The notes under the pieces: model-generated | Told to the model about the DNA's origin: nothing | The model's input: the letters and a program-made list of their open reading frames with translations, nothing else | Databases searched by the model: none | From: an archaeon | GTDB taxonomy: Archaea > Asgardarchaeota > Thorarchaeia > Thorarchaeales > Thorarchaeaceae | NCBI GenBank assembly: GCA_024275415.1 | Contig: JAJRZD010000082.1 | Location: 19,731 to 83,730 of the forward strand | Reading direction: 5' to 3' | DNA length: 64,000 nt | Translations under genes and position numbers: made by a program | Part shown: positions 14,969 through 22,884 of the stretch, one piece after another | Layout of the letters: each line of letters starts with the position of its first letter | Position numbering within the stretch: the first letter of the stretch is position 1

Positions 14969-16984
14969 TCACTTTCCACTTGAAGCCTCTGACGGGGTCT
15001 CCGAAATCTCCGGTATTCCTGTACTCACTGAAGACAAACGCATGGCATTCGCAATCACAGCCAGTGTCAGCCCCATGTCACCCAAAGCGACAGCAAGCCA
15101 GAGAGTTATGACACCTGGGAATACAAGGACTGCAAGCGAGAGTTTCAGCACAATCGATGTAATAGTGTTCTGCTTGACAATTCGCATCGTCTTCTTGCTC
15201 AGCTTGATGAGATATGGGATCTTGGAAACATCATCGTTCATGAGAACGATATCAGCAGTTTCAAGTGCCACATCGCTACCAATCGCACCCATCGCGATGC
15301 CCACACTAGCCTTAGCCAGAGCAGGAGCATCATTGACCCCGTCGCCTACCATCGCCACGGATCCACTCGGATTGGACAAAGATTGGATCATGGTCACTTT
15401 GTCTTGGGGCAAAAGTTCTGCGCGATACTCGTCCACACCAGTCTGCTCGGCGATTGCCTGTGCAGTCCTCTGGTTATCACCTGTGAGCATGGCTGTCCTG
15501 ATTCCCATCTTCCTTAGCTCAGAAACCGTATCCCGTGAATCAGGTCGCACTCGGTCACCCAATGCGACAAGTCCTATGACACCAGTTTCGTCGCCCACGA
15601 AGATGACAGTATTCCCTTTGTTCTCGAGTTCTTGGGCGCGGTTTTCGATTGATGTGCTTATCGGGAAACGAAGATCCTCAGAGAGAGTCCTGTTGCCTAC
15701 AAAGAATTGCTTCTCATCAATCGAGCCCACAACTCCTTTACCTCGGACAGCGGAAAAATTGTCAACTTGCTTGAATGTTATTCCTTTCTCTTGTGCCATC
15801 GTAACAATAGCCTTTGCGATCGGGTGTTCAGACATCAACTCTAAAGATGCTGCAACCGTCAGCACATCTTCAGGAGATGCATCGATTGGGATCACGTCGG
15901 TCACCGCAAGCTTTCCTTCGGTCAGTGTCCCAGTCTTATCAAAAGCGAACATCTTCACTCGGCTGACTTCTTCCACGTAGGTACTCCCTTTGATGAGAAC
16001 CCCATTCCGAGCACCACTGGTGATTCCAGAAACCATGGCTACGGGAGTCGAGATGACCATGGCACAAGGACAGGACACGACCAATAGGACTAATGCCCTA
16101 TAGATCCACTCCTCAGCAGGTAAACCGAATACCAGAGTTGGCACAGAGGCCACTATGACCGCCAGCACCAGCACCAAGGGGGTGTAATATCTGGCAAACT
16201 TGTCGATGAACTTCTCAGTCGGAGACCTAGCCTTCTGGGATTCTGCTACCAGCTTGACAATCTTTGAGAGGACGGTCTCATCCGACAGTCTGGTCACGAT
16301 GACCTCCAAGTACCCTTCGTTGTTGATCGTGCCTGCATATACCTCATCCCCGATCGCTTTGTTTACTGGTTTCGACTCTCCAGTGATGGGGGCTTGGTTC
16401 AACGTCGATGCCCCACTCATGACAGTCCCATCAAGTGGTACTCGCTCTCCCGGCCTGATGATGATGATATCGTCAATCTTGACATCATGGACATGAAGGG
16501 TCATCTCAGTCCCATTCCTACGTACCACTGCCACATCAGGTGCAAGTTTGAGGAGTGCTGCTATGGAATTCTTTGCCCTGTCGCTGGAATGATCTTCGAG
16601 GAACTCAGCTACGTAGAAAAGGAAGATCACAGCCGCCCCTTCTTCTCCATGACCAATGAGAAAGCTGCCCACTGACGCGATGGTCACGAGAAAATTGATG
16701 TTCAGTTGTCTTCGAAAGAGGAGTGCCTTCAACCCCGCCTTGGCGATACTGAAACCTGCGATGGCTGCTGTGACCATGTACACCATCTCAGCCGCAAGCT
16801 GCAAATCGAGGACTAGCTCCAAAACCAACCCGATTACGAGAAGAACCGAGGTGACCCCTATCAGCACAATCCTCCTGTCTTTTCTTACAGGAGTGGCTTC
16901 TTCAGAGTAGTCCACCTGACACGAAGAACAGTAGGGTGTCTGGGTCTCACTGTGTTCATGTGATGACTTGTCATTGTTCGTCAA
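14969..16984 (-). CDS. P1B-type heavy-metal ATPase (Zn/Cd/Pb class)
   Basis: A 671-residue metal-exporting P-type ATPase. Visible motifs are TGES at 201-204 (actuator), the metal site CPC at 305-307, DKTGTLTEGK with the phosphorylated D349, the HP dipeptide in ELMSEHPIAKAI, and GDGVNDAPALA. The last membrane helices carry KQNTITSIVLK and GDMGLTLAVIANAMRL, which is the pattern of the zinc/cadmium/lead subclass. There is no N-terminal HMA domain; a short Cys pair (YCSSC, residues 18-22) and a His-rich start (SSHEHSE) may bind metal instead. It is divergent from a NikR-like gene across a 116-base spacer with a palindrome, so metal-dependent control is likely. Confidence 0.93.
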   Translation of the reverse strand: MTNNDKSSHEHSETQTPYCSSCQVDYSEEATPVRKDRRIVLIGVTSVLLVIGLVLELVLDLQLAAEMVYMVTAAIAGFSIAKAGLKALLFRRQLNINFLVTIASVGSFLIGHGEEGAAVIFLFYVAEFLEDHSSDRAKNSIAALLKLAPDVAVVRRNGTEMTLHVHDVKIDDIIIIRPGERVPLDGTVMSGASTLNQAPITGESKPVNKAIGDEVYAGTINNEGYLEVIVTRLSDETVLSKIVKLVAESQKARSPTEKFIDKFARYYTPLVLVLAVIVASVPTLVFGLPAEEWIYRALVLLVVSCPCAMVISTPVAMVSGITSGARNGVLIKGSTYVEEVSRVKMFAFDKTGTLTEGKLAVTDVIPIDASPEDVLTVAASLELMSEHPIAKAIVTMAQEKGITFKQVDNFSAVRGKGVVGSIDEKQFFVGNRTLSEDLRFPISTSIENRAQELENKGNTVIFVGDETGVIGLVALGDRVRPDSRDTVSELRKMGIRTAMLTGDNQRTAQAIAEQTGVDEYRAELLPQDKVTMIQSLSNPSGSVAMVGDGVNDAPALAKASVGIAMGAIGSDVALETADIVLMNDDVSKIPYLIKLSKKTMRIVKQNTITSIVLKLSLAVLVFPGVITLWLAVALGDMGLTLAVIANAMRLSSVSTGIPEISETPSEASSGK

Positions 16985-17057
16985 TGGTATTCACTGCTAA
17001 GAATATCTAATCCATTGTGTTATTATAGTAGTGCTAGGAAAACCACAGTTCTTAGGA

Positions 17058-17072
17058 ATTGTTATTAACAAT
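17058..17072. promoter_or_regulatory. Perfect palindrome, candidate operator between metal ATPase and NikR-like gene
   Basis: ATTGTTATTAACAAT is a perfect 15-base inverted repeat around a central T, 28 bases before the NikR-like start codon, inside the divergent spacer. NikR proteins bind palindromes in such positions. Twelve of its bases recur at 20357-20368. Confidence 0.5.
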
Positions 17073-17100
17073 GTGGCTCTTTCTTAATAATGGTGACTAC

Positions 17101-17523
17101 ATGCCGATAGTAAGCATCTCTCTCACAAGCGAGTTACTGAAAAAACTGGATGACATCATGGAAGCGAGAGGGTTCTCAAGTCGGTCGGAGGCAATCCGTG
17201 ATGCCATCCGGAACTCGATCTCAGAGTTCGAACTAAGCAAATTCGAAGAAGGCAACGTCACATCCACTATAACCATCATCTCGAACAACTCATTGCATAA
17301 TGTGGACGAGCAACTGATGCGGTTCAGGCATGAGAATGACGACATCGTTTCAGGCAATCTTCACATTCATCTTGGCTCAATATGCTGCCTTGACATCTTC
17401 ATCACCGAAGGCGAAGCCACTAGAGTGCTTGACTTCATCAGCAAGATCCGTGCGATGCGAGGAATCCAACAGGTGGCCTATACGATCATGCCGTTGACCT
17501 CGCCTACTCAGGGATGTAAATGA
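17101..17523 (+). CDS. NikR-like ribbon-helix-helix metal regulator
   Basis: A 140-residue repressor with an N-terminal ribbon-helix-helix DNA-binding domain (VSISLTSELLKKLDDIMEAR, then SRSEAIRDAIR) and a C-terminal ACT-like metal-binding domain. The four nickel ligands known from Escherichia coli NikR are matched by H77, H88, H90 and C96 (LHIHLGSICCLDI). ATG at 17101 is chosen because GGTGA lies just before it; longer frames from 17059 or 17071 lack this. Its neighbour is an exporter of the zinc/cadmium type, not a nickel importer, so it may control export of nickel or another divalent metal. The DNA-binding and sensor domains are secure; the metal is inferred. Confidence 0.9.
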   Translation: MPIVSISLTSELLKKLDDIMEARGFSSRSEAIRDAIRNSISEFELSKFEEGNVTSTITIISNNSLHNVDEQLMRFRHENDDIVSGNLHIHLGSICCLDIFITEGEATRVLDFISKIRAMRGIQQVAYTIMPLTSPTQGCK

Positions 17524-17696
17524 CCAATCCCTAAAACGCGCGTTACATAACTCTTGACCATTCTCTTGTTTCATGGGACCAGCATGAAAAGTCCCAACTA
17601 GGTGTCATAAGATTGATGACAACAAAGACCGAGGTGTTGTGATCCTGATACGCAATCGTTCATGCCTCCTTCAAACAAACCAACTCTTCGCACAGA

Positions 17697-19150
17697 ACCA
17701 GTCCCCTACTTCTAGTCTGATTCAAACCCAACAATCCGCACGGGTTCGAACTCTGCGAACCCTGGTTTCAACCCTACTTCTAGTCTGATTCAAACTAGTG
17801 ATTTCGTCACGTTTGACACGTCGAAGAAGGACTGTTTCAACCCTACTTCTAGTCTGATTCAAACCTGGAAAAGTTGGAGGACGTTATACGTCCTACCATA
17901 GGTTTCAACCCTACTTCTAGTCTGATTCAAACCTTCGTCATAACAAAACTGGGAACGAACCCGTTCCCGTTTCAACCCTACTTCTAGTCTGATTCAAACG
18001 AGAAGTGTTCTGTACAAGACACTTTGGCATGCTATAGTTTCAACCCTACTTCTAGTCTGATTCAAACGGTCGATTACAGATATTACGTATTCTCACTCGT
18101 TTGGTTTCAACCCTACTTCTAGTCTGATTCAAACTCATTCACTTGATGAGGGGGTATTCCCATGTCTGCAGTTTCAACCCTACTTCTAGTCTGATTCAAA
18201 CTTCATTTATTCACCTTCTTCTTTCTCCTCCGCTTAGGGGTTTCAACCCTACTTCTAGTCTGATTCAAACGGGTACTCGGCCTGGGCTATCGTTCAGAGT
18301 TTGAACGATGTTTCAACCCTACTTCTAGTCTGATTCAAACAACGAGCTGGGAACGAACCCGTTCCCAGGCTGCACCCGTTTCAACCCTACTTCTAGTCTG
18401 ATTCAAACGAAAGGAGGTCATCGAATACGCAAATGGGCCTCACGGTTTCAACCCTACTTCTAGTCTGATTCAAACACGTGCTCTGGTAGAGCACTGCTCC
18501 CCCATGACGATGTTTCAACCCTACTTCTAGTCTGATTCAAACAACACTAGAAGACAACGAGTCTGTTGTATTCGTCATGTTTCAACCCTACTTCTAGTCT
18601 GATTCAAACATTCAACGAGGATTATCTAAGAATTCTTAGATTCTTCGTTTCAACCCTACTTCTAGTCTGATTCAAACGGGGAGAAGGGCAGGGCACGGTG
18701 GCTGAGCGAGATCGTTTCAACCCTACTTCTAGTCTGATTCAAACCTGGCTGAAGATAGGTTTGAACCAGGTCCCCCAGAAGGTTTCAACCCTACTTCTAG
18801 TCTGATTCAAACTATTCGCTATTGCGTTCAACCCTTATCGAGTACGATAGTTTCAACCCTACTTCTAGTCTGATTCAAACTGGCGGAATCGGTGTATACA
18901 CCGTCGGTTCTGCTATTGTTTCAACCCTACTTCTAGTCTGATTCAAACTTCTTTCAATGTGTATCACCGTTTGTCCTTTTTTTAGTTTCAACCCTACTTC
19001 TAGTCTGATTCAAACCCATACATCGGAAACTCGGGTCTCAATAAACACTGAGTTTCAACCCTACTTCTAGTCTGATTCAAACCGAAACTGTGAAGATGAA
19101 CAATCCTACGAAGAATTCGGTTTCAACCCTACTTCTAGTCTGATTCAAAC
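17697..19150 (-). CRISPR. CRISPR array, 22 repeats and 21 spacers, transcribed on the minus strand
   Basis: Twenty-one identical 31-base repeats (plus strand begins GTTTCAACCC and ends TCTGATTCAAAC) start at 17765, 17834, 17902, 17969, 18037, 18104, 18171, 18240, 18310, 18378, 18445, 18512, 18579, 18647, 18714, 18782, 18850, 18918, 18985, 19052 and 19120; spacers are 36-39 bases. A degenerate repeat at 17697-17727 keeps only its last 24 bases. On the minus strand repeats end in GGGTTGAAAC, close to the conserved ATTGAAAC handle of type I and III crRNAs, and the decayed repeat then lies at the trailer end, so transcription runs from 19150 towards 17697. No cas gene is in the window. At least eight spacers contain perfect inverted repeats with stems of 7 bp or more. 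Confidence 0.97.
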
Positions 19151-19260
19151 AGGGCGCATTTTTACTGTTTTTCTACAAAATAAGTGTTATGGGGGTCGCT
19201 TTTTTGACCCATTCCTGGAAACCTCCGGTGATGCAACCCCCATTCAGGATGTAACGAGAA
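19151..19260 (-). promoter_or_regulatory. Probable CRISPR leader
   Basis: The bases directly outside the intact end of the array are AT-rich in the minus direction (AAAAACAGTAAAAATGCG, with CACTTATTTTG further upstream) and include a small hairpin GGGTC/GACCC around 19191-19208. Position next to the intact repeats, opposite the decayed one, is what marks it as leader. The exact outer boundary cannot be seen. Confidence 0.5.
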
Positions 19261-19559
19261 TCACGTATTGGCATACAAAACTGGAACTCTTGGTGTCATG
19301 AAGGCGGGTGGCCAAGTTGATGGGGAAGGAAGATTGTTGTCGTGCTAGATGATAAACTCAACAACACCAACGGCTTTTCGTTCGATAGGTCAGTGTGATT
19401 TGGGATGGTATATTATGACAGAGTTTCTGATCGGAGAGCAGTAGGATATCTATGGGGTTTTCTGTGTGGAACGGATTCGTGTCCAAAGCTTTGCCCCTTG
19501 GTCGAAGCTTATGTCAGTCTTCTTACACCGACTCAGAGTTTGCACACAGTGCCTGTTCC
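19261..19559. other. Non-coding stretch between CRISPR leader and transposase remnant
   Basis: No convincing gene. Short open frames at 19405-19654 have no codon pattern or motif I trust and probably belong to the decayed mobile element next to them. A TGGCCAAGTTGATGGG segment near 19311 looks superficially like the D-arm of a tRNA but no acceptor stem closes it. Confidence 0.4.
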
Positions 19560-19576
19560 CAATCATTCCGAAAGTA
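19560..19576 (+). repeat. 17-bp inverted repeat, left copy
   Basis: CAATCATTCCGAAAGTA, exactly complementary to the copy at 20309-20325. The pair brackets the IS4-type transposase remnant and may mark the ends of a shortened element. No target duplication could be recognised. Confidence 0.6.
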
Positions 19577-19728
19577 AACAAGATGAGAGTGGAGCTGAGA
19601 GGGTCTGAGCTTGTTCAAGGAGTACTTGCTGAGAGACTGATGGTCATAGTTTGATCCTGTAGAGCGATTGTCTGAAGAAATTGCAGATATCACAGTGCTG
19701 TCAGTTTACATATGTCTAGTGGCACCTC

Positions 19729-20304
19729 TCAGGAAACTATTCGAAGGAGCATCTGGAGTGTCTTGACCAACCGCCTCCGGATTCGCCCTTCTATTGTCGG
19801 TCGTTGGTTTTCCTTTACATTCACCACTGTGTTTGACAGGGCAATCATGACTGCTGGTAGTCTAGGCGCAGTACGTGGCGGGCATGCTGACCTGATGAGT
19901 CTGAGGAGGAGGATGAGCAGGATGCTATGGACGTTCTTGAGCATGGGAGCTGGTAAGACGAGTTTGAGGTCTCGGATATCGGTCTCCACTCTCCATCTGT
20001 CCCTATAGTTGTCAAAGGAGCCATACTTCCCCACTCCCATCAGGAACCCCTTCCTCCGATCCTTATCCCTCCCCATCAGCAGACAGCACACATCCACTCG
20101 TCTGGCATAGACCACCATCTTGCGGGCCTCTCCTTCTCTCCAGTCATCAGCACTCAGCCCGAGCCATGTGGGATTCCCCCGCACTATGAGTCCTTCGATC
20201 TCGCCCGCGTCCAGCTTGTCATAGAGGCCTTTGACACACTCTTTGGAGGAGTACTCACCATCTCCCAGTAGCAATCTTGCCGAGGCAAGATACAACAGGC
20301 CCAC
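19729..20304 (-). pseudogene. IS4-family transposase, N-terminally truncated remnant
   Basis: A 191-residue frame holding the C-terminal part of a DDE transposase. The IS4 signature Y-x2-R-x3-E-x6-K is complete (YRDRWRVETDIRDLK near residues 101-115) and an earlier LLGDGEYSS carries the likely second aspartate. The first catalytic aspartate and roughly the first half of a normal transposase are missing: an in-frame TAG lies just upstream of the GTG at 20304 and only a short spacer remains before the next gene. It is therefore inactive. It sits between 17-bp inverted repeats and between the CRISPR leader and the ferritin-like gene. Confidence 0.8.
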
Positions 20305-20308
20305 AATC

Positions 20309-20325
20309 TACTTTCGGAATGATTG
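20309..20325 (-). repeat. 17-bp inverted repeat, right copy
   Basis: The plus strand reads TACTTTCGGAATGATTG, the reverse complement of 19560-19576; the 766-base segment between and including the two copies contains the transposase remnant. Confidence 0.6.
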
Positions 20326-20356
20326 ACATGTCCCATGGCAAACTTTAAAAGCCGTG

Positions 20357-20368
20357 GTTAATAACAAT
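20357..20368. promoter_or_regulatory. Motif shared with the NikR-spacer palindrome
   Basis: GTTAATAACAAT, whose reverse complement ATTGTTATTAAC equals the first 12 bases of the palindrome at 17058. It lies about 60 bases before the ferritin-like gene at 20429, downstream of a TTTAAAA that may be its TATA box. It could be a second site for the same regulator. Confidence 0.35.
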
Positions 20369-20428
20369 AGTTAATTACTGTGATGTAGGCTAAAGTGTAG
20401 GTTTGAGATAGACAAGGATTTGGTTTGA

Positions 20429-20914
20429 ATGGGAACGACAGATAGCGAACTAATAGAGATACTCCAAAAGCAGAGTGAAATTGAGAAGAAGACCCTCACA
20501 AAGTTATCTATTGCTGAGGAAGAGGCATCAGAGATAGCAGTGAAACTCATCCTGATGGAATTGCGATTGGATTCATGGAAGCACCAGAAGTTCCTTGAGG
20601 GTATCGTGGACTTGTTACTGGAGATGCCATGTGATTCGTGGAGTGCCAAGGTGCAGCGGTATGTAGATCGAGTGAAAGTCGAGAAGACATTGAATGAGCT
20701 CATCCGAGCAGAAACGGAGATGATGGAATTAGCTGAGAAGGCAATTGCCTTGACTGACGACCCAATTGCTATACGCTTGTTGAACCACCTCAGGGACGAC
20801 GAAAAATACCACAGAAAAGAGATTGAAGAACTGGTCAGGATAATCCAGACTTCACCATTGCAGTCTAAGAAGGCTGTTAAAGGATCAGATATAGTGTGTG
20901 CAACAGAAGATTGA
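20429..20914 (+). CDS. Ferritin-like four-helix protein (putative di-iron)
   Basis: A 161-residue helical protein distantly related to 3780-4259. Candidate ligands are E17/E19 in helix 1, the DSWKH segment at 48-52 in helix 2, E95/E100 in helix 3 and DDEKYH at 123-128 in helix 4. Its mid-region PCDSW has a lone cysteine. It would handle iron or peroxide in the cytoplasm; the exact reaction is unknown. It is followed after 3 bases by a thioredoxin-like gene, and both sit next to an HxlR-type regulator and a ferredoxin-like protein, which points to an oxidative or metal stress operon. Confidence 0.7.
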   Translation: MGTTDSELIEILQKQSEIEKKTLTKLSIAEEEASEIAVKLILMELRLDSWKHQKFLEGIVDLLLEMPCDSWSAKVQRYVDRVKVEKTLNELIRAETEMMELAEKAIALTDDPIAIRLLNHLRDDEKYHRKEIEELVRIIQTSPLQSKKAVKGSDIVCATED

Positions 20915-20917
20915 TAG

Positions 20918-21418
20918 ATGAAGCTAGGTAGAAGTGATAGTATGCCATCCTTATCCGATGTGACAGAAGAATGCAAGTCCTGTGTGGAATACATCAATGA
21001 GATGAACCCGATGTACAAGAGCAGGTGGTTGGACGAGTTTACGAGTTATCGTCCAAATGCAAGCGTACTTGCCGAGTTAAAACCGCTGATGGACGATTAC
21101 GAGCTAGTTGTAGTCTTTGCAGACTGGTGTGGTGACGCAAGGAGGATGTTACCAGCCCTGGCGCATCTTGAGAGTGAGCTTGGGATAAGGATCCGGGCTC
21201 TTGGGGGGATGACAAAACCTGGATTTGGGAGTGATAGACACTGGGCAATTCCGCCAAGTCCTATCGAGGTGGACACATTCGAGATAACAAGCAGTCCAAC
21301 CGTGATAATATTCGATAAGAAGACAGGGGATGAGATAGCACGCATCAAGACGAGGCCGAAGATGGCTCCTACAGTCGAGGAGGAGATCCTGAGGCTGATA
21401 AAGGACAGTCGGTCATGA
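20918..21418 (+). CDS. Thioredoxin-fold protein with a single active-site cysteine
   Basis: A 166-residue thioredoxin-like protein. The active-site region reads VVVFADWCGDARRMLPAL: the first catalytic cysteine is present but the resolving one is replaced by Ala (CGDA). The cis-proline loop is visible as ITSSPTVIIFD. One-cysteine members cannot close an internal disulfide and act instead through mixed disulfides or as chaperone or peroxidase-like proteins. ATG at 20942 is an alternative start. The gene is nearly coupled to the ferritin-like gene (3-base gap), and its stop abuts that of the convergent HxlR gene, leaving no room for separate terminators. Confidence 0.82.
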   Translation: MKLGRSDSMPSLSDVTEECKSCVEYINEMNPMYKSRWLDEFTSYRPNASVLAELKPLMDDYELVVVFADWCGDARRMLPALAHLESELGIRIRALGGMTKPGFGSDRHWAIPPSPIEVDTFEITSSPTVIIFDKKTGDEIARIKTRPKMAPTVEEEILRLIKDSRS

Positions 21419-21841
21419 TCAGGCTGGCTGACGACAACCATTACAATGGGAAAAGCCCTGTCCGATACATTTGCCAGCCTTCTCTCCTCCGTGTTTCATT
21501 CCCCACTGTTGCATCAGTGTAAGGACACCCCGTAGGTCCTCTCCTTTTCGTGTGAGTTGGTAAGTGACCTTTGGTGGGATCGTAGAGGAGTCCACAGTTC
21601 GAGTGATGATCTGTTCATTCCTTAGCTCACCGAGCCGCTGCGAAAGCATTTTGGATGAGATCCAGCTGAGGTCTTTCTGGATCTCGTTGAACCTGAGACC
21701 ATCCTTGGCACGGGGCGACATCAACGTCTGTAGAATGAGTATCGTCCATTTCTTTCCAAGGATAACAGAAGTGATGTAGACAGGACATCCCTCAACGTCC
21801 TCTTTCACACGGGGTGGATACGGCTCTTTGACTTTCGACAT
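21419..21841 (-). CDS. HxlR-family winged-helix regulator, possibly redox sensing
   Basis: A 140-residue winged-helix protein of the HxlR/MarR-like family: GCPVYITSVILGKKWTILIL at the start, the recognition region RFNEIQKDLSWISSKMLSQRL, and a wing around TVDSSTIPPKVTYQLT. C19 just before the first helix matches the position used for thiol sensing in HypR/YodB/QorR-type members, and more cysteines lie at the C-terminus (residues 130-136). Divergent from the ferredoxin-like gene, with inverted repeats in between, it probably represses that gene and itself. Redox sensing is an inference from C19 and the thioredoxin, ferritin and ferredoxin neighbours. Confidence 0.88.
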   Translation of the reverse strand: MSKVKEPYPPRVKEDVEGCPVYITSVILGKKWTILILQTLMSPRAKDGLRFNEIQKDLSWISSKMLSQRLGELRNEQIITRTVDSSTIPPKVTYQLTRKGEDLRGVLTLMQQWGMKHGGEKAGKCIGQGFSHCNGCRQPA

Positions 21842-21859
21842 AGGACTCGATTACTTTTT

Positions 21860-21901
21860 GGTAACGTACCTATTTATATTTTGTTACTTTTATATAGTAA
21901 C
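21860..21901. promoter_or_regulatory. Candidate HxlR operator overlapping the ferredoxin-gene TATA box
   Basis: The spacer holds two inverted repeats: GGTAACGTACC at 21860-21870 and GTTACT-n7-AGTAAC at 21883-21901. The second brackets TTTATATAG, a good TATA box for the gene at 21945, so a bound repressor would block transcription factor access. Confidence 0.5.
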
Positions 21902-21944
21902 TATAGAATTACTGGTGATTGTGTTGACTCTGGTAAAACGATTG

Positions 21945-22646
21945 ATGATCCATATTGATGAAGAGAAATGCAATGGATGCGGTCTGTGTGTTCCAAGTTG
22001 TGAAGAGGGAGCACTGGCAATAATCGATGGGAAAGCGAAGGTCGTGTCTGAAAGCTACTGCGACGGGCTAGGTGCTTGTATCGGTCATTGTCCTGAAGGG
22101 GCGCTGACACTTGAAGAAGTCGAAACTGTCCCGTTCGATGAGGAGGCAGCCATGGAACATGTGAGAAATCTCAGAGGACAAGAAGAATCGGGTTGCTGCC
22201 CGACGGTAGATACCACTGATGTGCAAGAAGGCATACAGGTGAGTGCAGTAGTACATCAAATAAGGTCACGTCTCAACAATTTCCCAGTCAAATTGAAGCT
22301 CATGGCACCGAATCATCCGGCACTACGAAATGCTAGTCTATTGATCTCAGCGGACTGCACTACAATCGCATATCCAGCATTACACGAGGACTTCATCAAA
22401 GGAAGAACCGTGATTCAGGTATGCCCGAAGTTCGAAGACTATCAGATGAATCTTGAACGACTTACGCAAATCTTCGCTCATAATGAAATTCGTGCTATAA
22501 CAATACTGATAATGGAGGTGCCATGTTGCAGCGGCCTTGTCCGCATGGTGAAACAGGCATTAGTGACCGCGGAGAAATCACTCCCATTAGAGGTATGTAT
22601 CATCGGGATAGACGGGGCCATACTAACATCTACCACATTGAGATGA
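21945..22646 (+). CDS. Ferredoxin-domain protein with C-terminal unknown domain
   Basis: A 233-residue cytoplasmic iron-sulfur protein. The first cluster motif is complete (CNGCGLCVPSC followed by EEGAL); the second, CDGLGACIGHCPEGAL, lacks the second cysteine, as in a known family of methanogen and clostridial ferredoxin-like proteins whose consensus has Leu there. The remaining 150 residues have several cysteines (CCPT, SADCTT, VCPK, PCCSG) that may bind another cluster. The ATG at 21945 starts directly at the ferredoxin fold (MIHIDEEKC); TTG 21924 has a better placed GGTGA and is an alternative. Electron partner unknown. It is regulated in all likelihood by the divergent HxlR protein. Confidence 0.85.
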   Translation: MIHIDEEKCNGCGLCVPSCEEGALAIIDGKAKVVSESYCDGLGACIGHCPEGALTLEEVETVPFDEEAAMEHVRNLRGQEESGCCPTVDTTDVQEGIQVSAVVHQIRSRLNNFPVKLKLMAPNHPALRNASLLISADCTTIAYPALHEDFIKGRTVIQVCPKFEDYQMNLERLTQIFAHNEIRAITILIMEVPCCSGLVRMVKQALVTAEKSLPLEVCIIGIDGAILTSTTLR

Positions 22647-22884
22647 ACAGGCTCGCTCCGGAAAAGCATTGTATAACAGACACTGAATCGAAGCCCGAGT
22701 TACTTCGTTCCGATTGATGACCACTTAATTCATGAAATGTGCTAGAACAATGGATCAACACCGGGATAGATGAGCAGCCACCTAACAGAGGTAAGATCCC
22801 TATTCGGAGAAACTTATAGGACATGTCACGGAATTATCTAAAGATATAAACACTCACTCCTGTAAGACTCTATATGCTTGTGGA

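Noticed and set aside
15042..15980. 312-codon frame on the plus strand antisense to the metal ATPase
   Set aside because: It is a shadow frame, rich in Ser and Thr through the codon bias of the real gene on the other strand; no motif or ribosome binding site.
17742..17762. GGGTTCGAA in the first spacer as the T-arm of a tRNA
   Set aside because: The stem pairs around a 7-base AACTCTG loop, not around TTCGAAT, and no acceptor or anticodon arm surrounds it; it is a spacer hairpin.
17697..19150. Self-targeting by CRISPR spacers within this window
   Set aside because: I noticed no spacer match to other parts of the window by eye, but this was not an exhaustive comparison, so nothing is claimed.
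19305..19400. Possible tRNA-like segment GGGTGGCCAAGTTGATGGGG next to the CRISPR leader
   Set aside because: No matching 3' acceptor strand or T-arm closes the fold.
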